A stretch of 41,905 nucleotides of DNA from Pseudoalteromonas peptidolytica (GTDB lineage: Bacteria > Pseudomonadota > Gammaproteobacteria > Enterobacterales > Alteromonadaceae): positions 1-41,905 of the forward strand of contig NZ_WEHZ01000039.1 in the NCBI RefSeq assembly GCF_012641745.1, written 5' to 3'. Both the position numbers and the translations under genes were made by a program. A model generated the notes under the pieces. That model did not search any database, was not told where the DNA came from, and was given only the letters and a program-made list of their open reading frames with translations. Below are positions 1 to 8,587 of the stretch, one piece after another (position 1 is the first letter of the stretch; every line of letters begins with the position of its first letter).

Positions 1-106
1 CAGAACGCCATTTGAAACATTGCTTGATGGAAAATCAATTTGGGCTGAGAAAAATTTAGCTCAAATCTAAACTGACAGCCACCGATTGAAAAACGGGTAA
101 CTGTCA
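1..106 (+). mobile_element. 3' end of an IS481-like insertion sequence (cut by window edge)
   Basis: The transposase tail at 2-70 is followed by about 36 bases that end in GTAACTGTCA at 97-106. Read from the other strand the terminus begins TGACAGTTACCC, a plausible terminal inverted repeat; a second related TGACAG/CTGTCA pair occurs at 72-79. The presumed end coincides with the stop codon of the neighbouring chemoreceptor gene. Only one end is visible, so the family, the full repeat and any target duplication cannot be confirmed. Confidence 0.5.
2..70 (+). CDS. transposase, C-terminal fragment (IS481-like)
   Basis: Frame 2 is open from the window edge to TAA at 68-70 and gives about 22 residues, starting RTPFETLLDGKSIW and ending LAQI. 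This resembles the extreme C-terminus of IS481-type DDE transposases, where an RTPxxTLLDG stretch is common. The gene begins outside the window. The catalytic residues are not visible, so the family call rests on recognition of a short tail and is moderate. Confidence 0.5.
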   Translation, partial: RTPFETLLDGKSIWAEKNLAQI

Positions 107-2101
107 GATCAAGTCTGAGCTAGTACATTTAAATACATCCATTGTTCGTTGTAATGTATCACTATTGAGCTTCATGTCTTTAAAGAGTGTGTTTAATGCT
201 CTTGAGGTATCTAATTCATGATTAGCAGCTTCAAGCACGGCTGCCGTATTTTGCGAAATATCATTTGCCACTTCAGACTGCTGTGAAGCTGCTGTTGCAA
301 CGGACATGGTAAGTTTTTCAACATGAGAACTGTGCTCATTTACTCGCAGTGATACTTGTCGGGTCTCTTCCACTTCTGTCATGGTATTTTGTGTAAGGCG
401 AGTATTGTCTCTAATTGACTTTACGACGTTTTGACTAATTTCAGATAAGCTGATCAGTAATGTTGATATTTGCTCTGATGATTGCTTACTGTTGTTAGCA
501 AGCCCCCTAACCTCATCTGCAACCACTGCAAATCCTCTTCCGTGTTCTCCAGCTCTAGCAGCTTCAATTGCGGCGTTTAATGCAAGCAAATTGGTTTGCT
601 CCGCGACACTACGAATAGAGTCAAGAATGGTATTAATTTCAGATACTTGCTTTTCCATGCTTGCAGCCATTACATCAACATCATTCATGCTGTTTGATAA
701 AGTTTGCATCGTCTCTAAATTCTTTTGGTTGTCCGATAATAATTGCGCAGACTCACTATTTAATTGGTCGCTGGCATCGAGTGTTTCCTGAGCTAACTTA
801 GCAATCTCTTGGCTAGTAGTCGCCATCTCTTCAATCGCTACAGCAATGCTAGAGGCCATTTCCTGCGTTTTTTTCGCGTCGTCGTTAACATTCGATGCCG
901 CTGTGTGCATTTTTTCCCCAAGATGTGTGCCAACCTCAACGGACTTTGCCAATCCAACCATAAGATCTTTGAACGCAAAAATAGTGTTATAAATGGACTC
1001 TGAAATCTGACCTAACTCATCTCGGGTGTTCAATCGCATGTCCAAAGTGAGATCGCCCTCTTCCGCAACACGTTTAAGTATTGTGGTTAACTTCGAAAGT
1101 TCTGAGCGAAGTGAACGGATTAAATGCAAATTAATGAGCGCAATGACGGTGAGTACAACAATGAACAGGCTGAAAATTATGATGCTATCAAACGCAATAT
1201 CAGCTTTATTTTGTTGGCTATCGTGAATCGTTTCTGCCCATATGTTGTCTAATTTACTTTTTAGCTGAGTAATTCTCTGTGTTGCACTGCTAAACCACTG
1301 AGCGCTGGAAGGTAAAGTTTGGAAGTCAAGCGGTTGTTGATTTTCAAGTTGATCTAGTATTCTGTTGAACTCAATCGCAGCTGGATCTGTTAAAAAATCT
1401 TGAATATTGTCTAGCTGGGTTCCTTCGAGTGCCGTTTCAAGTTGATGTAATGACATTTTTAACTGCGTACGAAAATAGCCGATGTCGTCCTTAACTGTGT
1501 TTGACATCGCCTTTTTTGCTAAAACACCATTTACTTTTCCTCTTATTTGCCCAAGCCTTTCTTTACTTTGAGCAATCAAAAATGCAATGGATAAATCTGA
1601 AGACAATGTTCTATCCGAAACATAAGACTGGATCCGGCCAGCTGTGTTAAGTGCTACTTGATTCAATTTGGCGTAGTAGTCAAACGCATTTGTCCCATTT
1701 TGACGATCTATTTCCGAGCGTATTTGCCGTTTGTTCTTTTCTACTTCGAAGATATATGGAAGCCATTTGTGAACACTCTTGTCATTTTTCAGTAATGTGT
1801 TACTCACCGACTTTAGTGTCTCGATTGATTGGTCAGCAATGACCCGTTGCTCATCAACTTTTTTCTTATTTTGGGCGCTCGGATTACCAAGGTAACCTGC
1901 GCTAAGGCCCCGCTCAACGGCATGCTGATGAGCTACCTTTTCCATAGCATCTAAAAGGGTGACATATTTAATATCTCTTTCGGCACTGGCATACTGAGTA
2001 AAATTGTTAAATACATTTTTCCCGACTAAAAGCACAAGCAAACTGAGTAGAGATACAGAGCTTATCAAGGTGAGCTGCATAATTGAGAATCTGTTTAACA
2101 T
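104..2101 (-). CDS. methyl-accepting chemotaxis protein with NIT-type sensor
   Basis: Membrane chemoreceptor that should signal to CheW/CheA. Residues about 8-28 form the first membrane segment. The periplasmic part (about 35-300) contains HQHAVERGLSAGYL, characteristic of the helical NIT (nitrate/nitrite sensing) domain; nitrate as ligand is inferred from the family only. A second membrane segment lies at about 305-327, then HAMP (about 328-382) and the signalling domain, with the hairpin motif EQTNLLALNAAIEAARAG and AVVADEVRGLA near residues 500-540. The start ATG at 2101 has a poorly spaced AAAGGG. The last codons (DLI-stop) run into the presumed end of an insertion sequence, so the native C-terminus may be altered. 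No sigma-28 promoter was seen. Confidence 0.9.
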   Translation of the reverse strand: MLNRFSIMQLTLISSVSLLSLLVLLVGKNVFNNFTQYASAERDIKYVTLLDAMEKVAHQHAVERGLSAGYLGNPSAQNKKKVDEQRVIADQSIETLKSVSNTLLKNDKSVHKWLPYIFEVEKNKRQIRSEIDRQNGTNAFDYYAKLNQVALNTAGRIQSYVSDRTLSSDLSIAFLIAQSKERLGQIRGKVNGVLAKKAMSNTVKDDIGYFRTQLKMSLHQLETALEGTQLDNIQDFLTDPAAIEFNRILDQLENQQPLDFQTLPSSAQWFSSATQRITQLKSKLDNIWAETIHDSQQNKADIAFDSIIIFSLFIVVLTVIALINLHLIRSLRSELSKLTTILKRVAEEGDLTLDMRLNTRDELGQISESIYNTIFAFKDLMVGLAKSVEVGTHLGEKMHTAASNVNDDAKKTQEMASSIAVAIEEMATTSQEIAKLAQETLDASDQLNSESAQLLSDNQKNLETMQTLSNSMNDVDVMAASMEKQVSEINTILDSIRSVAEQTNLLALNAAIEAARAGEHGRGFAVVADEVRGLANNSKQSSEQISTLLISLSEISQNVVKSIRDNTRLTQNTMTEVEETRQVSLRVNEHSSHVEKLTMSVATAASQQSEVANDISQNTAAVLEAANHELDTSRALNTLFKDMKLNSDTLQRTMDVFKCTSSDLI

Positions 2102-2327
2102 ACCCTTTCATTTCTCCGTGTTGTGAGCGCAGATTACTGTTCATTCAGGGTAACTATAGACCATCATTACAAGGGTGAGACATTTTGTGACCAACATCGT
2201 AAAGGAATTATTGCTTCAGAGCTCGATTTAGGTAAGGAATGCAGTTTAAAGCTGTGCTGTGGATAATCACTAAGAATAGTAAGTGGGGACGGATAACGAT
2301 ATAAAAGTTGTGCAGGCAGTAACTAGC

Positions 2328-2364
2328 GTCTTGATACTTACTCAAGTTGAGTAAGTATCAAGAC
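2328..2364. repeat. perfect 37-bp palindrome
   Basis: An 18-base arm, GTCTTGATACTTACTCAA (2328-2345), is repeated exactly in inverted orientation at 2347-2364 around a single G. There is no T-run on either side, so it is not a standard intrinsic terminator, though it lies just after asd and upstream of the chemoreceptor gene. The arm core TTGATACTTACTCAA is one base away from TTGATACTTGCTCAA in the repeat at about 41400. The rest of 2102-2408 shows no gene. Confidence 0.85.
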
Positions 2365-2408
2365 AAAGCGGTAATAATCTGGTCAAAGCGCTTTCAGTGA
2401 CGAAAACG

Positions 2409-3524
2409 TTATCCGGTAATTATTCTTAACATTCTGCGTAGTGGCTCAGCTGCGCCCCACAGCAATTGGTCACCTACTGTGAATGCGCTGATATATTTTT
2501 CACCCATGCTTAGCTTTCTTATTCTTCCTATTGGAATATCTAGCGTACCGGTAACATTTACAGGTGTCAGTTCTTTGGCTGTGATATCGCGTTCGTTAGG
2601 AATTACCCTAACCCACTCATTATGTTCAGCCAAGATAGCTTCAATTTCATCGACGGTGCGATTTTCTCGCAGTTTAATCGTCAGTGCTTGTGAGTGACAG
2701 CGCATCGCGCCTATCCGAACGCACAAGCCATCGATAGGAATTGGTTGCTTAGATGAGCCTAGGATCTTGTTTGCCTCAACTTGTGCTTTCCATTCTTCCT
2801 TACTTTGACCAGACTCCATTGGAACGTCTATCCAAGGAATTAAGCTACCAGCAAGCGGTACTCCAAATTGATCTTTTGGTAATGAGTCGTCTTTAATTTT
2901 ATCCGCAACAATCTTATCGATTTCCAAAATGGCAGAGCTTGGGTCGTCAAGCTGTGTCTTAACGCTACTGTGTATCTCTCCCATTTGCGTGATTAATTCA
3001 CGCATGTTCCTCGCGCCAGCTCCGGATGCAGCTTGGTAGGTCATTGGGCTTACCCATTCAATGAGATCTTGCTCAAACAGTCCACCTAACGCTAATAGCA
3101 TAAGTGACACTGTACAGTTACCGCCAACAAAGGTTTTAACACCTTGTTCTAACCCCTGTTGGATAACATCTTTGTTAACTGGATCAAGTACAATGATACT
3201 GTCTTGTTCCATTCTCAGCGCTGACGCTGCATCTATCCAATACCCATCCCAGCCTTGCTCACGCAATGTGTAGTAAACTGATTTGGTATAGTCCCCTCCC
3301 TGACAGGAGATGATTACATCCATCTGCGCGAGTGCGTCTATATCACTTGCATCTTTGAGGGGCTTTGGATCGCCAGCCCCATTGACCACTGGTCCCAGTT
3401 GACCTGCTTGAGAGGTAGTAAAAAAGTGCGCTTCTATGTTGTCGAAGTCATTTTCTTGCTGCATACGCTCCATAAGCACGGAGCCAACCATTCCACGCCA
3501 GCCGACGAGTCCTACTTTTTTCAT
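2409..3524 (-). CDS. asd: aspartate-semialdehyde dehydrogenase
   Basis: Reduces aspartyl-4-phosphate to aspartate semialdehyde with NADPH, the branch point to lysine/diaminopimelate, threonine and methionine; cytoplasmic. The 371 residues match the usual length of the gammaproteobacterial enzyme. Visible features are the nucleotide-binding start VGLVGWRGMVGSVL (residues 4-17), the catalytic cysteine in VGGNCTVS (Cys137) and the substrate-binding RIGAMRCHSQA segment. ATG at 3524 follows AAGGC with good spacing. The gene appears monocistronic, with a candidate small RNA ending about 110 bases upstream on the same strand. No lysine-riboswitch-sized leader is present. Confidence 0.96.
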   Translation of the reverse strand: MKKVGLVGWRGMVGSVLMERMQQENDFDNIEAHFFTTSQAGQLGPVVNGAGDPKPLKDASDIDALAQMDVIISCQGGDYTKSVYYTLREQGWDGYWIDAASALRMEQDSIIVLDPVNKDVIQQGLEQGVKTFVGGNCTVSLMLLALGGLFEQDLIEWVSPMTYQAASGAGARNMRELITQMGEIHSSVKTQLDDPSSAILEIDKIVADKIKDDSLPKDQFGVPLAGSLIPWIDVPMESGQSKEEWKAQVEANKILGSSKQPIPIDGLCVRIGAMRCHSQALTIKLRENRTVDEIEAILAEHNEWVRVIPNERDITAKELTPVNVTGTLDIPIGRIRKLSMGEKYISAFTVGDQLLWGAAEPLRRMLRIITG

Positions 3525-3637
3525 GTTATATGCCTTTATAATGTTTATACGGTTTATTGCGTGAGTCGTATGTCTAGATGGCTACCATAGCAAAAGAATT
3601 TAAGTTGGACTAGCTACAAATGGTGAATATTTAAGAA

Positions 3638-3724
3638 TAAAAAACCCCGCAAAGCGGGGTTTGGATACAACATGTAAAGGTTGTCCTAATTAAACGCATC
3701 AGCGTTAATGAGAACTCGGTACAA
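3638..3724 (-). ncRNA. candidate small RNA with three stem-loops
   Basis: Between asd and the receptor gene the minus strand can fold into three successive hairpins: ATTAACGC with GCGTTTAAT (3689-3709, one bulge), ACAAC with GTTGT (3667-3684), and a strong intrinsic terminator AACCCCGC/GCGGGGTT (3643-3661) followed by a T-run. The receptor gene already has its own terminator at 3923-3950, so this second one needs another transcript. A TATAAC box at 3730-3735 would place a start near 3723; its -35 is weak (TTAAGC). No open frame with a ribosome-binding site is visible. Identity unknown. Confidence 0.45.
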
Positions 3725-3922
3725 AATAAGTTATAGTTTTGTTTTTAAAGTGCTTAAGTAATTTTACTAATTATCTGTTACAACTATATTAACAGCATAG
3801 TAACTTACTGAAGTATTTGGATATATTTATAGTATATAGACCAACTATACACAAAGTTACAGAATCAAGTCTATGAAATAACGATGAAGAATAGAAAAAA
3901 TTTAGAAATCTTGATAAAGATC

Positions 3923-3950
3923 AAAAAAAGCCAAGGAAAAACCTTGGCTA
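3923..3950 (-). terminator. intrinsic terminator after the TonB-dependent receptor gene
   Basis: On the minus strand AGCCAAGG, a five-base loop and CCTTGGCT are followed by seven T residues, 23 bases after the receptor stop codon. Confidence 0.9.
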
Positions 3951-3972
3951 GATTGGTAAGCTTAGTTTTCTT

Positions 3973-6660
3973 CTAGAATTCGTAGCTATAACTCAAGCTA
4001 ATTGAAGTTCCAACGTCTTTTTGTCGAACGACAACATCAGACTGAGTGACTTCTTGGTCTTCGTTCAATAGGTTTTTCACCTTAAACTTAACCTTTGAGT
4101 TAAAGTCGGGATACCAAGTGTAAACAAGGTCTAGTGAATGGAATGGTTGCTCATACGCATCATCACGACCACCAATACCTGAAGCCAAAATACGCTCGCC
4201 AAACACATTGTATACCAATGAACCACTATGCTGGCCATCTGCAGAGTCATAGTTTAGCTGCATATTGACAACGTACTCTGAGTGCCCAGTCATACGTTTG
4301 GTTGGGTTGGTCAAGTTTCCTGCTCGCGCCGGATCGATGGATACTTCTGAGTCACTTAAAGTGATGTTACCTGAAGTGAAAAAGCCACTGGCGACACCTG
4401 ATAAGTCATATAGCCACTCCGCTTCGATACCATATACTTCGCCTTCCTCACCGTTTACGAAGGTAGCGGTGTAATCTTCATCACCGACGCGTAGGATGGT
4501 CTCGATTGGTGCGGTAATATCTTTATAGAATGCCGCCACAGAGAAGTTGTCGCCATTATCCATATAATATTCAAAACGAGCATCATAGTTCTTTAAATCA
4601 CTACTTTTAAGACCCGCAACACCAAAAGTACGGATGTCAGTTAATGGATCATAGTAAGCAACAGGTACAAGCTCACGTAAATCAGGACGAACGGTAGTCT
4701 CACCATAACCAAAACGTATCTGATAGTTACCATCCGACAGGTAAGTAAGTGATAAAGCATTAAAGAAATTATCTTCGTTTACTGTTCCTGCCAGAATACG
4801 CTCTTCGTCGTAAATGGTTTCCATGGTGACTCTATCGAAGATTAAACTTGATGTCGCAAGTGACACCTGCTTAAAGTCTTCATAACGAATACCACCACTG
4901 ATCCGCCAAGTGTTATCAAAGAAAATATCAAATTCGCCGTAACCTGCATCTATTTTTTGAGCTGCAATATAATCGTCAGCAGCAGGTGCTTGAGGTTCGT
5001 TAAACGTTAATAAGAAGGTGTTGTTGTCTATAAACTCACTATCTAGGTAACTAGTAATCGAGTTAATTTCTGAGCTGTCAAAATTAACCGGAATAGAAAT
5101 CCCGCTTTTGTTATTTACAACGAAATTGCTGGTGTTATAAACACGAGCACGATCCATAAAGTCATATCCACCTTTAAGGGTTATCTCGATACCGTCAAAG
5201 GTTAATGGTAAAGTTACGTTTCCGCTGTACGATTTGACATTGTCTTCCATGTCAGTAAACGCGTATGTTACGCGGTTATCATCACCAGTTACAATAGAAT
5301 TTTTATAGCTTCCATCATCGTTGTAGTTATCGATAAATTTAAAATCGATATCTGTTGGAATATCTGTCTGTGCTTTTGATTCGGTGTATTGCCAGTCTAC
5401 ACCCAGTCCCCAGTAGTCCAAGAAGGTGTGTTGGCCAACCACTTGATCAATGTCTAACGTGCGTTCTTCGTAATTAAACTGGTGTGAGCGCTGCGCTGCA
5501 CCAGTCCCTGCAATGGTTCTTACAGTACTACCATTTGGGCTTTGTAAAACCGAAAGGTCAGATTCACGCTCATTATCTTCTAAATATATCTTAGAATATG
5601 AAATGTTATGCTGATCGAGGCGATAACCCAGATTAAGCACACCATTCATACGCTCGGTCTCAGTCGTCACTTCAGACGCTTTGAGGGTGACATAACAAGA
5701 GTTTATAGTATCTTCTGCGGTTTCAAGTTTTGAAGTACAGTTTTCGGATAGGCTATCGTCAATTACGCCGGTAGTGCGGTCGCTATAATTCCAGTCATTA
5801 TCGTAAGAGCCAGCTAGCATAAAGCCTACGGTGCCACCAAACCAATCTTCTTGGAAGCTATTACCAATGTTTGCTTTTACATCAAAGTTGGGATCAAGTG
5901 ACTCATTTTTCACTTCAATATCGCGAGGAAGAGACGTAACAAAGCCTTTTATGATGTCTATTGCTTGGTCTGCGCGAGTGAGTCCGTCTTGATCCTTAAA
6001 GCCGTTTTTGTCTACGACTTCTCCGATGTCAAAGTTACCACGATACCTTACTACAGCATCTTGCAGTACTTGTGGTATTCCCTCAGCGGTTCCACTAAAG
6101 GTGTAGCCCTTATCGGAATTAATATTTTGTCCAATTCCCAATTCTATTCCAGCTGTGAACTCCGACGGAACCGACTTGGTACGAATATCTATGTTACCGC
6201 CACCAAATGCAGCTGGCATTGAAGGTGAATACGCTTTTTGCACCGCTAGGCTTTCAATAATGCTAGCGGGAAATATATCCAACGGAATAACGTTTCTAGT
6301 TAGATCCGGGCTTGGTACAGCGGCACCATTTAATCGTGCACTAGAATAACGCTCGCCTAGACCACGAACATAAATAAATTTGCCGTCAACGAGTGTCAGA
6401 CCTGTTACACGACGAAGTGCTGATGCCGCATCACTGTCGCCGGTGCGAGAAAGCTGTTCTGCACCTAAAATATCTGCAACGAACGCTTGGTTTTTACGCT
6501 CTTCGATTACTGCTGCAGCACTGCCTTGCAAACGAGTACCTACAGCAACAACTTCTTCAATTGCCTGTTCTTCTTCCGCCACACTAGGTAGAGAAGTTGC
6601 AACAGTAACTGCCGCACTTATGGCTAAAGCAACTTTTTTAAATTTCATTTGAGTATCCAT
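3973..6660 (-). CDS. TonB-dependent outer-membrane receptor
   Basis: Outer-membrane beta-barrel that imports an unknown ligand using TonB energy. ATG at 6660 is chosen over an upstream in-frame TTG (6675) because AGGA lies six bases before it; this gives 895 residues. A signal peptide (MDTQMKFKKVALAISAAV to about residue 28) is followed by a TonB-box-like IEEVVAVGTR, a plug domain (about 40-165, with IYVRGLGERYSS and IDIRTKS) and a barrel ending in the aromatic SLSYSYEF. It follows a lipoprotein gene after 77 bases that contain a terminator-like hairpin, and the TonB2 operon lies next upstream. This suggests dedicated energising, but the ligand cannot be told from sequence. Confidence 0.92.
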   Translation of the reverse strand: MDTQMKFKKVALAISAAVTVATSLPSVAEEEQAIEEVVAVGTRLQGSAAAVIEERKNQAFVADILGAEQLSRTGDSDAASALRRVTGLTLVDGKFIYVRGLGERYSSARLNGAAVPSPDLTRNVIPLDIFPASIIESLAVQKAYSPSMPAAFGGGNIDIRTKSVPSEFTAGIELGIGQNINSDKGYTFSGTAEGIPQVLQDAVVRYRGNFDIGEVVDKNGFKDQDGLTRADQAIDIIKGFVTSLPRDIEVKNESLDPNFDVKANIGNSFQEDWFGGTVGFMLAGSYDNDWNYSDRTTGVIDDSLSENCTSKLETAEDTINSCYVTLKASEVTTETERMNGVLNLGYRLDQHNISYSKIYLEDNERESDLSVLQSPNGSTVRTIAGTGAAQRSHQFNYEERTLDIDQVVGQHTFLDYWGLGVDWQYTESKAQTDIPTDIDFKFIDNYNDDGSYKNSIVTGDDNRVTYAFTDMEDNVKSYSGNVTLPLTFDGIEITLKGGYDFMDRARVYNTSNFVVNNKSGISIPVNFDSSEINSITSYLDSEFIDNNTFLLTFNEPQAPAADDYIAAQKIDAGYGEFDIFFDNTWRISGGIRYEDFKQVSLATSSLIFDRVTMETIYDEERILAGTVNEDNFFNALSLTYLSDGNYQIRFGYGETTVRPDLRELVPVAYYDPLTDIRTFGVAGLKSSDLKNYDARFEYYMDNGDNFSVAAFYKDITAPIETILRVGDEDYTATFVNGEEGEVYGIEAEWLYDLSGVASGFFTSGNITLSDSEVSIDPARAGNLTNPTKRMTGHSEYVVNMQLNYDSADGQHSGSLVYNVFGERILASGIGGRDDAYEQPFHSLDLVYTWYPDFNSKVKFKVKNLLNEDQEVTQSDVVVRQKDVGTSISLSYSYEF

Positions 6661-6682
6661 ATGCAATCCTGCCAAAAATCAT

Positions 6683-6707
6683 AAAAAAGGCGCAATGACT
6701 GCGCCTT
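6683..6707 (-). terminator. terminator or attenuator between lipoprotein and receptor genes
   Basis: AAGGCGCA/TGCGCCTT (eight perfect pairs, five-base loop) is followed on the minus strand by six T residues. Only about 20 bases remain before the receptor start, too few for a separate promoter, so it is probably leaky and lowers receptor expression relative to the lipoprotein. Confidence 0.75.
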
Positions 6708-6737
6708 AATTGTAATAACTAAGGTCATTACTGATAA

Positions 6738-8396
6738 TTAGTCTGCGTTTGAAGCCTCAATTGCTTTCTTAGCCCATTGATACCATTCAGATGAAGTGTC
6801 TGTATCTGATACTGCACCAATGTAATCGACTGTTGTGAAGAAAGCGTCATTTAATCCACTTAGGTTATTCGCATCAACGGTGATTGCTGTTGAGCTCGAA
6901 TTTGTTGAGAAACCATCAGCAGCCAACACATCTTGCGCACCATTAAGAATTTGATTTACACCACCATTTACAAACCAATCTTCCTTACCTTCACCTGCAG
7001 GAAGTGGATCGGAGCCGTTTTTAAAGTTTGCTGCACAAGCAAGTACCGAGCTGTCATAATTTAGCGTATCAGCTTCAGCATTTGCAGCTGCGTCACCATC
7101 TTTAAACTCTAAACATTCAGTCCCGTTCGATGCTTCTGCTTTAACAATTAGTGCGTTGTAATACATGCCACGGATAGCGTCGTCAAACTTCATGCCTTGA
7201 GACTCGTCATCATCTCGAATAGAGTTACCATCTGTAGTAATTACAGTGACATTTGCAAAGTTTAGTGTTGAGGCTGGTGCTTGGCTATAATCGTCACCTG
7301 ATGCCTTCTCACCGTCAGTTTCAAAGCCGTTGTTACCCATGAAGCCTACCGTACCAGCTGGTAGAAGTACTGGATTACCATCGTCGTCTGCATAAGTAAC
7401 ATCACGTTTAGTTTCGATAGTACCGTGCTTCACTAAGATAAACTGGCCTTTACCCTGCCAACCAGCGTCTACGTCTATCGCGTCGTCTTGCGTATCAGTT
7501 ACGACGATGTTTTTGATGCTTGCAGCACCACCGAAGAATTCGATACCATCGTCAAAGCCTTGGTGAATATGCAAAAATTCAAAGCTAGAACCTGAGCCTA
7601 CAGCGTTTAGCGTTAGCGAGTTCAAGTCGTCCCCAGGGCCACCATCACGAGGGCCTGAACCTGCATACCAAATGTGGGCATATTTGATTTGACCACTACT
7701 ATCTGCATTATTGTTACCACCGTAGTAGCTGGTTACACCTTCAGAGTCAGCGTTACATAAATTAGCGTTGCGTTCTGCATCTGTACATTCGTTAGTAATA
7801 CCAAAACCATTTACCATGATCCCACCCCAGTCAGCGAACTGTGGACCAATTCCTGCCAAGTCAAACGCTTCAAATTCAGCGGCTGAAGTAAAGCGAATAG
7901 GATCCGCTGCTGTGCCAACGGCGTTAATTTTTGAACCACGAGCAATACGCACGACAGATTCACCTGATGTGAATGCCATTACCGCGCCCGGCTTTATTTC
8001 AAGTGTTGGGCCAGTTTCTGAAATAGTACAGCTTGTTGCGGTATTACAATCTTTACCAATTAGTAGTGCACCTTTAAATACATGTGCACCACCATTTTCA
8101 AGTTTTGCAAATGAAATATCAGATTCTATTTCTAACGATTTAGATGCAAAGTCGGTACCGTATACACAGTGAGGTGCTTGGAATTGACCTTGAACTTCAG
8201 TACTGCCCACAGTACGTGCTGTACATGGGTTTTCTGCTACCGGAGGAGGTGTTTCGCCGCCATTGTTGCTGGTGTTATTTGAATTATTAACGCTGTTATC
8301 GTTTACCGTAGGCGTAACTTCGATGTCACCACCACAACCAGTTAATGCCATAGCAGCGACGATTGCAGAGACTCTGAAGAGGTTTTTTAGTTCCAT
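6738..8396 (-). CDS. receptor-associated outer-membrane lipoprotein
   Basis: ATG at 8396 is preferred to TTG at 8408 because GGAG lies six bases upstream of it; 552 residues. The N-terminus (MELKNLFRVSAIVAAMALTGC) has a clear lipobox, LTGC, followed by an Asn/Ser-rich linker (NDNSVNNSNNTSNNGGETPPP) and then a region rich in short beta-strands and Gly/Asp turns (for example VFKGALLIG, EIKPGAVMAF, AIDVDAGWQG), in the style of a right-handed beta-helix. Several cysteines could pair in the exported protein. The gene sits directly upstream of the receptor, so a surface partner that captures ligand is a reasonable inference. No enzymatic motif was recognised. Confidence 0.8.
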   Translation of the reverse strand: MELKNLFRVSAIVAAMALTGCGGDIEVTPTVNDNSVNNSNNTSNNGGETPPPVAENPCTARTVGSTEVQGQFQAPHCVYGTDFASKSLEIESDISFAKLENGGAHVFKGALLIGKDCNTATSCTISETGPTLEIKPGAVMAFTSGESVVRIARGSKINAVGTAADPIRFTSAAEFEAFDLAGIGPQFADWGGIMVNGFGITNECTDAERNANLCNADSEGVTSYYGGNNNADSSGQIKYAHIWYAGSGPRDGGPGDDLNSLTLNAVGSGSSFEFLHIHQGFDDGIEFFGGAASIKNIVVTDTQDDAIDVDAGWQGKGQFILVKHGTIETKRDVTYADDDGNPVLLPAGTVGFMGNNGFETDGEKASGDDYSQAPASTLNFANVTVITTDGNSIRDDDESQGMKFDDAIRGMYYNALIVKAEASNGTECLEFKDGDAAANAEADTLNYDSSVLACAANFKNGSDPLPAGEGKEDWFVNGGVNQILNGAQDVLAADGFSTNSSSTAITVDANNLSGLNDAFFTTVDYIGAVSDTDTSSEWYQWAKKAIEASNAD

Positions 8397-8479
8397 TGCT
8401 AACTCCAAGTAGTAGACTTTAAAAAATTATTTTTTTACTGTTTTTAAATGATGTGACTAAATTAATGGTGTTTTATTAC

Positions 8480-8517
8480 ATGAAGATTACACCAAGTGCT
8501 TGTAATTAAATCTTCAT
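8480..8517. promoter_or_regulatory. inverted repeat upstream of the lipoprotein-receptor pair
   Basis: ATGAAGATT (8480-8488) and AATCTTCAT (8509-8517) form nine perfect pairs around a 20-base loop, in the only space available for the promoter of the lipoprotein gene. It could be an operator or a leader hairpin. Part of it (TGTAATTAAAT) resembles half of a HexR site, but the other half does not match. Confidence 0.4.
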
Positions 8518-8541
8518 AAATAAAAATGGAACTTTATAAAT

Positions 8542-8564
8542 AAAAAAAACCGCCCGAAGGCGGC
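8542..8564 (-). terminator. intrinsic terminator after the TonB2 operon
   Basis: On the minus strand GCCGCC-TTCG-GGCGGT is followed by eight T residues, about 25 bases after the TPR gene stop. It separates the TonB2 operon from the lipoprotein-receptor unit. Confidence 0.92.
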
Positions 8565-8587
8565 TTTGGTGTTGCGATTATAAAATG

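Noticed and set aside
2385..2394. AAAGCGCTTT palindrome after asd
   Set aside because: A ten-base palindrome downstream of a gene with no promoter next to it; could be chance.
3525..3637. Lysine riboswitch before asd
   Set aside because: The leader is far too short and shows no matching fold.
8500..8516. HexR-like site before the lipoprotein gene
   Set aside because: Only the left half fits the TGTAATTAAATTACA pattern.
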